Shown: in pieces, positions 21,199 to 26,847 of the stretch
How positions within the stretch are numbered: the first letter of the stretch is position 1
How the letters are laid out: every line of letters starts with the position of its first letter
Origin: a virus
Strand: one strand, 5' to 3'
Length of the DNA stretch: 26,847 nucleotides
IMG/VR virus record: IMGVR_UViG_3300028025_007032
Location: 1-26,847 of that record
Translations under genes and position numbers: made by a program
The notes under the pieces: generated by a model
Told to the model about the DNA's origin: nothing
What the model saw: the letters and a program-made list of their open reading frames with translations, nothing else
Database searches by the model: none

Positions 21199-21571
21199 AA
21201 TAGCGATACTTATTGCATCATTGACAATCTTGGCTGGATGCGGAAAAGAAACAATCAGAGAAGTTCTCGTAACGACTCCTCCAACTGAAGCGCCAGCTGC
21301 TCCAGAAGCAAATAAGTTTGACCAATATCTAGACATGCTTTATAACGAATCTGCCCAAGCTCGCTCTTGGACAGAGGCTGACTTGCTGGAACTTGGCACA
21401 ACCGTATGCCAAGTATTTGACCAAGGCGGAACAATTGATGGCCTGATTGCGGTATTCAATGAAAGCTCCACGGGGAATTACGATGATGAACTTTATTCAG
21501 CAGTAATTGCTGGTTCGGTGATTTTTCTTTGTCCAGAATGGGCAAATTATGTTAAGGAACAACTTAGCTAA
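21188..21571 (+). CDS. DUF732-like lipoprotein
   Basis: 127 residues from GTG. The signal peptide MKNKIAILIASLTILAGC has a lipobox (LAGC, Cys18), so the mature protein should be lipid-anchored on the outer face of the membrane. After a Pro/Ala linker, the domain (about 48-125) has Cys74 and Cys115 (TTVCQVF and LCPEW), spaced as in actinobacterial DUF732 proteins. AAGGAGAAGATA upstream supplies the ribosome site. Phage lipoproteins often block superinfection at the cell surface; that role is inferred. Confidence 0.8.
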   Translation: MKNKIAILIASLTILAGCGKETIREVLVTTPPTEAPAAPEANKFDQYLDMLYNESAQARSWTEADLLELGTTVCQVFDQGGTIDGLIAVFNESSTGNYDDELYSAVIAGSVIFLCPEWANYVKEQLS

Positions 21572-21588
21572 TGATTTTTACAGGTCGA

Positions 21589-21691
21589 ATACAGGGGTTA
21601 GTGCAATGATGCTCGCCCCTGTATCGGCCCACTCTTATAAGGTGTAGAAACCGTAGCTGTCCACGTTGGTTCAACTCCAACCAGGGGCACG
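21589..21691 (+). other. tRNA-like element with alternative pairing
   Basis: GCCCCTG (21615-21621) pairs perfectly with CAGGGGC (21682-21688), and a T arm GTTGG/CCAAC with loop TTCAACT lies just before it; total 74 bases, the size of a tRNA. No standard D arm or anticodon arm fits, though CTTATAA lies in a weak 4-bp stem. ATACAGGGG (21589-21597) can instead pair with CCCCTGTAT (21616-21624), so two exclusive structures are possible. It may be a decayed tRNA or a regulatory switch. Confidence 0.45.
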
Positions 21692-22300
21692 ATGGTTATC
21701 TTTAACTGCTATTGTTTTCTTATGAACCAATACATGGGTGTTAGTAGCCAAGAGAAATTTGCGCTTGAAATGAGCGGTTACAAGACAGATGGATTCTACG
21801 TTGAGCTTGGTGCATTTCACTCAAAAGAAGGCAGCAATACATATCATCTTGAAAAAGATTTCGGCTGGTCGGGTGTTTCTTTCGAGATAGTTGAAGAAAA
21901 AAAACAAGAGTTTATAAGTAATCGAAAAAATCCTTGCTTCGGGGACGCACTGCAGTTTGACTATTTGTCATACTTTGAGATAAATCAATTTCCCAAACAA
22001 ATTGACTATCTCCAAGTCGATATTGACGCAGGCTACGACGAGAACATCAAACCATTGACTCCTTACACAACCCTTATGGGCTTAATTACCGTCCCACTGA
22101 CTCAATACAGATTTAACGTAATCGTCTTTGAGCACGATGTGAACATGTATTGGAGAATGAAATCCACCAGGGATGCCCAGAGAGAGATTCTTGATGGACT
22201 TGGATACACATTGATTTGGAAGGAAGAACACGAAGACTGGTGGATTGACTGCAATGCTGTTGACCACCAACTTGCTCGACGCTACTTCTACGAAAACTAA
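21692..22300 (+). CDS. FkbM-type SAM-dependent methyltransferase
   Basis: 202 residues from the first ATG; the ATGs at 21722 and 21734 are alternative starts, and the domain begins only after them. DGFYVELGAFHS (33-44) with Glu54 and FEIVEE is the SAM-binding front half of the FkbM group, and IDYLQVDIDAGYD (104-116) is the typical acidic core strand. FkbM relatives O-methylate sugars, small molecules or glycans, or glycan-linked amino acids. It opens the block with the 2OG oxygenase, diiron oxygenase and second methyltransferase. Its 3' end is five bases before the ATG of the oxygenase. Confidence 0.78.
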   Translation: MVIFNCYCFLMNQYMGVSSQEKFALEMSGYKTDGFYVELGAFHSKEGSNTYHLEKDFGWSGVSFEIVEEKKQEFISNRKNPCFGDALQFDYLSYFEINQFPKQIDYLQVDIDAGYDENIKPLTPYTTLMGLITVPLTQYRFNVIVFEHDVNMYWRMKSTRDAQREILDGLGYTLIWKEEHEDWWIDCNAVDHQLARRYFYEN

Positions 22301-22304
22301 TCTA

Positions 22305-22937
22305 ATGTTTGACACCCTGATGAGGACGAATTTCGTCAATAACGAAACCCTCGTTAAACTCCAAGAGTATTGCGGCAGGTCTGAGTTTTATATAAACGAG
22401 TCTTATGGTGGACTACCAATCGACCAAGCCACCGGAATTGACGGAATCACTGATAAGCAGATTGAAGAGCTTGGACTCCCTGCTGTCCCAAGTGAGGTTC
22501 TCCGTTCTCACCGTTCTTCAGACATGAGTGACGAGATTAGAACAATCGCCTCGGAAATAAATAAAATGTGTGAACAGATAATCCTTGAAAAATACGACAA
22601 AAAGATGACGTACATGCAGGGCGGGGATTTTGTCAGGTATGGGGTTGGACAGTCGCTTCCATACCATCAAGATTGGTCCGTTTCCGAATGGGTGCTAAAG
22701 CACAATCTTCCAACCGTCCACCTTTCCTCTGTTTTCTACATAAACGATGACTACTCTGGCGGGGAGCTGCTCTTTTCATCGTCAAGACTCAATGGATACG
22801 AACACGATGTCGTGTCTCTGAAACCACAGGCTGGAACTATCGTCTTTTTCGATGCACTTCAGTGGCATGCCTCGGCTCCGGTAACAAGCGGTTTCAAGTA
22901 TGCCAGCACTAATTTTTACACCCTAGAAAACATGTAA
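22305..22937 (+). CDS. Fe(II)/2-oxoglutarate oxygenase, P4H-like
   Basis: 210 residues from ATG 22305; an earlier in-frame ATG (22245) would overlap the methyltransferase by 56 bases, so the later start is preferred. YHQDW has His121 and Asp123; NDDYSGGELLF, KPQAGTIVFFDALQWHASAP with His188, and GFKYAST with Lys198 in the usual 2OG-binding Arg place complete the core. Lys at the co-substrate site is seen in some P4H-type enzymes, so activity is likely. It is the third such enzyme in the window and differs from both at 6486-8307. The substrate is unknown; neighbours suggest hydroxylation in the same pathway. Confidence 0.84.
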   Translation: MFDTLMRTNFVNNETLVKLQEYCGRSEFYINESYGGLPIDQATGIDGITDKQIEELGLPAVPSEVLRSHRSSDMSDEIRTIASEINKMCEQIILEKYDKKMTYMQGGDFVRYGVGQSLPYHQDWSVSEWVLKHNLPTVHLSSVFYINDDYSGGELLFSSSRLNGYEHDVVSLKPQAGTIVFFDALQWHASAPVTSGFKYASTNFYTLENM

Positions 22938-22958
22938 AACTGTTACCATTGTTAGACC

Positions 22959-24068
22959 ATGACAGTCACGCGCGAGACCTATAAAGAATTTATTGGAAGA
23001 GTTAATTATGGCGATATTGAGCCAATTATTAATGCCCCAGAGACCGACTTTGAAGCAGTCGACCACATAGTCAAGAACGATAGTGACGTTATATTCACTT
23101 GGGACTACACGCTTGTTAGACCGCAGCTTCGCAAGCTTTATGAGAAGGCGAAGAATAATCAGTGGAATGGCGAAACAGCACTTGATTGGTCAACCGAGGT
23201 TGATGTTGAGCGTTCAGTCATGGAGGATTACGCCAACTTTGGTTCTACGCGAGAAATGTCAATCTACGACGGCAGCCCGATTGAGCGCTGGGGCGATAAA
23301 GAGTGGCTTGAATTCGGGGTCAATAGCCGACGTTGGTTGATTTCGCAGTTCATACACGGAGAGCAAGCTGCACTGATGTGTTCAGCAAAACTTACACAGA
23401 CATGTCCGTGGTATGACGGAAAGCTGTACGCCTCTACCCAGGTAATGGACGAAGCTCGTCACGTAGAAGTGTTCGCGAAGTACGCAAAAGAGAAGCTCGG
23501 CGGAACCCTCCCGTTCAATTGGCACATTCAAAGTCTTGTTGATGACACAATCGCCGACAACCGCTGGGACATGACATATCTTGGCATGCAAATCATGGTT
23601 GAGGGCTTAGGACTTGCATCAATGGCCTACATGCGCGAGTTGACGAACGAGCCGCTTCTAAAACAGTTGCTCCGAAACGTAATGGCAGACGAAGCTCGCC
23701 ATATATCTTTCGGAGTGCTTTCACTAAAAGAGATTTACGCAGAAATGAGCGACTCGGAAATCATGGAGCGCCAGCAATTTGCATATGAAGCAAGCATCAA
23801 ACTCGGCGAGCGCATGCTTCAGCAGGAAGTATATGAAAAAATGGGTGTGAAGACAAAAGATATTGCTCCGTACCTGTTGAAAGACCCTGCTCAGGCCTGG
23901 ATTCGAAAAATGCTGGCTGCAAAAATAGTTCCCAACGTCAGCAAGCTTGGTTTGCTTGACCGAAATGGGGCATGGTTGCGTAGAAAATTTGAAGAAATGG
24001 GCACAATCGAGTTTGAAACACTCGGTGATTCAGATGAAGAGTTTGCGGCGTTCGTACATAGCTACTGA
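22959..24068 (+). CDS. Ferritin-like diiron oxygenase
   Basis: 369 residues. Two sets of metal ligands are seen in long helices: HGEQAAL (Glu135) with DEARHVEVF (Glu165, His168), and EGLGLASM (Glu215) with DEARHISFG (Glu245, His248). This is the four-helix diiron plan of AurF-like N-oxygenases and related actinobacterial ferritin-like proteins; R2 of ribonucleotide reductase is less likely because nrdJ needs no R2 and the radical Tyr context is not evident. It would activate oxygen on an unknown substrate and needs electrons, perhaps from the phage ferredoxin (inference). TGTTACCAT lies nine bases before the ATG, giving it a promoter of its own. The stop is directly followed by the next ATG. 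Confidence 0.85.
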   Translation: MTVTRETYKEFIGRVNYGDIEPIINAPETDFEAVDHIVKNDSDVIFTWDYTLVRPQLRKLYEKAKNNQWNGETALDWSTEVDVERSVMEDYANFGSTREMSIYDGSPIERWGDKEWLEFGVNSRRWLISQFIHGEQAALMCSAKLTQTCPWYDGKLYASTQVMDEARHVEVFAKYAKEKLGGTLPFNWHIQSLVDDTIADNRWDMTYLGMQIMVEGLGLASMAYMRELTNEPLLKQLLRNVMADEARHISFGVLSLKEIYAEMSDSEIMERQQFAYEASIKLGERMLQQEVYEKMGVKTKDIAPYLLKDPAQAWIRKMLAAKIVPNVSKLGLLDRNGAWLRRKFEEMGTIEFETLGDSDEEFAAFVHSY

Positions 24069-24716
24069 ATGAAAACACCAGAAGATTTTTCAATAAATCT
24101 GGCTTATTCTTACGAGAAGCCAGAGGATTTAGCTCGCTATTACGACGACTCGGCCAATCAGTACGACGACTATGTCAATCAGGTAAAGTATGTCCTGCAC
24201 TTAAAGGTCGCAGCTGAATATGTAATGAATGTTTCAAGCTGGGGTAGGGTGCTTGATATTGGATGTGGGACTGGGTGTCTTGGGCAAGCTATTTCAAACA
24301 TACTTCCATCAATGCAAATCGACGGTGTGGACATTTCCCAAGAGATGCTGAATATAGCAAAAGAAAAACAGAACTCGGTTCTCAATAGACCAAGTTATAA
24401 AAATTTGTTTTTACATGATGTAACAAGGGACGTTTCTTTCACAAGTACACGATATGATGCATTGGTCAGCTCTGGTGTTTTTACGCTTGGCCATTTGATG
24501 CCGGAGCACCTCGAATCACTCCTTGTCCTGCTTCATTGTCGCGGGGTTTTTACGACAAGCATAAAAAGCGACCATTTTGAAAAACAAGCATTTTTAGAAA
24601 AACTTAATGAGCTATTAGGAAAAAAAATTATTTCTAAACCAAAAATTTTTGAGGTAAATTCATATGATTCCGGGTATGATTCAAAGTCCATGATTGTCAC
24701 ATTCAGGAAGATGTAA
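24069..24716 (+). CDS. Class I SAM-dependent methyltransferase
   Basis: 215 residues. RVLDIGCGTGCLGQAI (60-75) is motif I; IDGVDISQEMLNIAKEK gives the acidic end of strand 2; YDALVSSGVFTLGHL is motif IV-like; then GVFTTSIK. The N-terminal YYDDSANQYDDYV resembles the small-molecule methyltransferases of the UbiE/Methyltransf_25 type. It should methylate O, N or C of a small molecule. Its ATG follows the diiron oxygenase stop with no gap, so the two are cotranscribed and coupled. Substrate unknown, but the cluster suggests a tailoring step. Confidence 0.86.
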   Translation: MKTPEDFSINLAYSYEKPEDLARYYDDSANQYDDYVNQVKYVLHLKVAAEYVMNVSSWGRVLDIGCGTGCLGQAISNILPSMQIDGVDISQEMLNIAKEKQNSVLNRPSYKNLFLHDVTRDVSFTSTRYDALVSSGVFTLGHLMPEHLESLLVLLHCRGVFTTSIKSDHFEKQAFLEKLNELLGKKIISKPKIFEVNSYDSGYDSKSMIVTFRKM

Positions 24717-24722
24717 TGGCTA

Positions 24723-24881
24723 ATGGATAGATTTATTCGTTGTCAGGCAACAACAAAAAGCGGGGAGCAATGTAAAACTGGCGCAATGTCTCTTACTCCG
24801 TTTTGTGGAATGCATCAGGGTTCAGAACACCCTCATGTCAAAAAATTAAAAAAAGAAAAGAAGCACACAAAGAGCCTCTAG
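24723..24881 (+). CDS. Small zinc-motif protein (C-x9-C...C-x2-H)
   Basis: 52 residues. RCQATTKSGEQCKTGAMSLTPFCGMHQ has Cys7, Cys17, Cys28 and His31 in the order of small DUF5763-like zinc knuckles found in phages and actinobacteria. The tail is Lys-rich. It begins six bases after the methyltransferase stop. It probably binds nucleic acid. It is separate from the tailoring enzymes in kind, although it shares their strand. Confidence 0.68.
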   Translation: MDRFIRCQATTKSGEQCKTGAMSLTPFCGMHQGSEHPHVKKLKKEKKHTKSL

Positions 24882-24907
24882 CTAGGTAAAGAAAGGGAAA
24901 AGTTGAA

Positions 24908-25650
24908 ATGAGTATTCATAAGCGCGTAGGTAAACGCGGAACTTCCTATCAAGTGAAATATCGCGATGCGAGTGGAAAGCAAATCGCCAAAACTTTTCGA
25001 ACCAAAAAAGAAGCAAGCTTATTTGAGGCTTTGCAGCAGAATGAAAAAAATAAAAACCGCATTTCCTCATTGGGCGATTACTCAAACTACGGCGCAATGG
25101 CAGGGCTGTATGAACGAGAAAAAAAGTTTAAACACGCTGGGAATCTTCGCCCGACCGACCGACCGCAACCAGCGTACCTGCAATGGCAGCATAACAATGA
25201 ACGATGTGACCGAAATGCTCCGTTACTGGAAGGCTCAGAAGGTTTAGACGCACTGTGGGACTGGCAGGAAAACCGCTGTGCGATGTGCGGATTCGAAGAT
25301 GACAAAATTGTAAAGGACCACTGCCACGAAAGCGGACTTATACGCGGGCTATTGTGCCATTCCTGTAATTTGAACGAGTCGAGCAACGATGACGTCCGCT
25401 GGCAGATTTATCGTAAATTTCCACCAACAATATTGCTAAATGTAAAAGTTTTCTATAACGATTTTTCATCATGGGGGCCCAAGGAGTGTGTTTTTTCAAA
25501 AGAAGCGATTGATACACCCTGGTGGGAGTCAGATAAGGAGCTCAGCTACCGAGTGTTGAATGATTTTTGCAATCATAAGATAAGTTTGAGTTGGATGGAC
25601 ACGGAACAGTTTTCCGGGCTAATCAAAACATCTATGGAATTTGCAAAAGA

Positions 25651-25660
<10 letters not shown>
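24908..25660 (+). CDS. Endonuclease VII-like homing endonuclease with integrase-type arm domain
   Basis: 250 residues. The first ~40 (SIHKRVGKRGTSYQVKYRDASGKQ then TFRTKKEA) look like the arm-type DNA-binding domain at the N-terminus of tyrosine integrases, but no integrase catalytic part follows. Residues 117-155 are the Endonuclease VII core: Cys124, Cys127, Asp137-His138-x-His140, then IRGLLCHSCN with Cys150, Cys153, Asn154. This joins site-specific DNA binding to a nuclease head, as in mobile endonucleases. A long C-terminal part (about 165-250) is unassigned. Its stop TAG is formed by bases 8-10 of the following tRNA, and the last codons overlap the tRNA acceptor strand. Confidence 0.84.
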
Positions 25661-25723
<63 letters not shown>

Positions 25724-25731
25724 CTAAATAC

Positions 25732-25743
25732 TAGTATTGACGA
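25732..25743 (+). promoter_or_regulatory. Leaderless -10 before the carbamoyltransferase gene
   Basis: TAGTAT (25732-25737), then exactly six bases and ATG 25744, with no ribosome site. It lies nine bases after the tRNA. Confidence 0.5.
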
Positions 25744-26847
25744 ATGGTCATCTACGGCATAAACGCATGCTCGCATGACGCATCAATTTCTGTAATCAAA
25801 AATGGTGAAGTTCTTTTTGCCGCACACGCCGAGAGATACAGCAAAATAAAAAATGACTGGTACCTCAACGACGACATAATCAAGGCAGCCCTTGAGTATG
25901 GAAAACCTGACGCAATTGGCTACTACGAGAAACCGTGGCTAAAGAAGGCGAGAACGAGCATATTTGGTGGACACAGTTCATCGTATTCTGCTGTTAAAGA
26001 ACGTTTTCCGAATTCAAAAATTGTAAATTTTAAACATCACTATTCTCATGCGTGTGCTGGGTATTACACGAGCAAATTTGATGACGCTGCAATAGTGGTG
26101 CTTGATGCAATTGGCGAATTTGAGACAACAAGCATATGGACTGGAAATGGCGAAAACATAAAGCAGGTTTACTCCAAGAGTTATCCGTTTAGCTTTGGTC
26201 TTTTCTACTCAGCATTCACCGAGTACATCGGGTTGAAGCCAAACGAAGAAGAATACATAATGATGGGCATGGCAGCGTACGGAGACCCGGAAATATACTT
26301 CTCTCAAATCAATGCTCTATTTCCGTCCATAAACGAACAGACAGAACTTTTTCATTACGGAGTTAATGGATTTTCAGTCACCCCCACAAAACGGAATAAG
26401 TTTCACATTGCTGCTGCAGTGCAGGCTGTATATGAAAAAAGATTTATTGAGTTCATGAGATTCGCCAAGAAAAAAACAGGCAAAGAAAACCTGGTGTTCA
26501 TGGGTGGGTGCGCCCTCAACTGTTCTGCGAATACAAAGCTGTTTGATATCTACAATAAAATATGGATTATGCCTAATCCGGGGGATGCAGGAAGCAGTCT
26601 TGGGGCTGCTGCTGCGATTTATGGGAAACACTTAAATTGGCAAGGCCCTTATCTTGGGGAAGATGTTGGAAGTGAATATCCAGTTGATTCAATATTCAAA
26701 GAACTTGTCGATAAAAAGATTGCGGCTGTTGTTAGCGGAAGAGCAGAGTACGGGCCAAGAGCTCTAGGCAACAGGAGTATTTTTGCAGACCCTCGAGAGG
26801 CGTCCTGCAAAGACTTGGTTAACACCGTAAAGGGTAGAGAGATGTTT
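25744..26847 (+). CDS. Carbamoyltransferase (NodU/CmcH/TobZ family), 3' end outside window
   Basis: 368 residues are visible and the frame is open at the end of the window. Family marks are GINACSHDASISVI (5-18), FKHHYSHACAGYY (96-108; His98, His99 and His102 bind metal), a Kae1-like middle with GMAAYGDP, GGCALNC (254-260), NPGDAGSSLGAAAAI (278-292) and YGPRALGNRSIFADPR (336-351), the last at the join to the C-terminal domain. The enzyme makes carbamoyl-adenylate from carbamoyl phosphate and ATP and moves carbamoyl to a hydroxyl of a sugar or antibiotic-like substrate. A hydroxyl made by the oxygenases upstream would suit it (inference). The usual family length is 500-600 residues. Confidence 0.88.
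   Translation, partial: MVIYGINACSHDASISVIKNGEVLFAAHAERYSKIKNDWYLNDDIIKAALEYGKPDAIGYYEKPWLKKARTSIFGGHSSSYSAVKERFPNSKIVNFKHHYSHACAGYYTSKFDDAAIVVLDAIGEFETTSIWTGNGENIKQVYSKSYPFSFGLFYSAFTEYIGLKPNEEEYIMMGMAAYGDPEIYFSQINALFPSINEQTELFHYGVNGFSVTPTKRNKFHIAAAVQAVYEKRFIEFMRFAKKKTGKENLVFMGGCALNCSANTKLFDIYNKIWIMPNPGDAGSSLGAAAAIYGKHLNWQGPYLGEDVGSEYPVDSIFKELVDKKIAAVVSGRAEYGPRALGNRSIFADPREASCKDLVNTVKGREMF

Noticed and set aside
22245-22304. Earlier ATG for the third 2OG oxygenase
   Set aside because: It would overlap the methyltransferase by 56 bases and add a segment with no resemblance to the oxygenase fold.
26374-26631. Minus-strand ORF at the right end
   Set aside because: It lies opposite the carbamoyltransferase, whose family motifs are unbroken on plus.

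Overview
The window looks like a piece of a tailed bacteriophage genome, probably from a metagenome, that infects an actinobacterium. Phage identity rests on an HK97-fold major capsid protein, a class II ribonucleotide reductase, a primase-helicase, SSB, a small-terminase-like protein, a lysozyme-like protein, several tRNAs and five homing-type endonucleases. The actinobacterial host is inferred from a WhiB-family protein (a family limited to Actinobacteria and their phages), a DUF732-like lipoprotein, and many genes with a -10 box only 6-9 bases before the start codon, as expected for leaderless mRNA. Base composition is moderate to low in GC, which would fit low-GC aquatic actinobacteria, but the host is not proven.

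Layout. (1) 1-5827, plus strand: a structural block. It holds a cut-off gene, a protein with two copies of a Cys motif, the capsid gene followed by a strong terminator, a 649-residue Arg/Asp-rich repeat protein, then a tightly coupled thermonuclease, ferredoxin and unknown protein. (2) 5829-13197, mostly minus strand: small proteins, a VioC/AsnO-like and a prolyl-hydroxylase-like Fe(II)/2-oxoglutarate oxygenase, tRNA-Thr, tRNA-Ser, a tRNA-Asn gene split by an HNH endonuclease gene, tRNA-Arg, two HNH_3 endonucleases, nrdJ and two unknown genes. (3) 13280-18039, plus strand: a Lys/Ala/Pro-rich basic protein, a zinc-site protein, the WhiB-like regulator, the primase-helicase, a terminase-small-subunit-like HTH protein, an RHH-zinc protein and a DUF5872 protein. 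(4) 18036-21571: small genes on both strands, SSB, a secreted lysozyme-like protein, a PD-(D/E)XK-like nuclease and a lipoprotein. (5) 21589-26847, plus strand: a tRNA-like element, then an FkbM-type methyltransferase, a third 2OG oxygenase, a ferritin-like diiron oxygenase, a class I methyltransferase, a small zinc-motif protein, an Endonuclease VII-like homing endonuclease, tRNA-Met/Ile2 and a carbamoyltransferase cut by the window end.

The most unusual content is the set of tailoring enzymes. Three Fe(II)/2OG oxygenases, a diiron oxygenase, two methyltransferases, a carbamoyltransferase and a ferredoxin together look like a small-molecule, glycan or nucleotide modification pathway rather than ordinary phage functions. 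The second is the endonuclease-tRNA relationship: one HNH gene sits inside a tRNA-Asn gene, and an Endonuclease VII-like gene ends inside a tRNA, with both stop codons supplied by tRNA sequence. The third is a recurrent leaderless-type promoter in front of at least ten genes.
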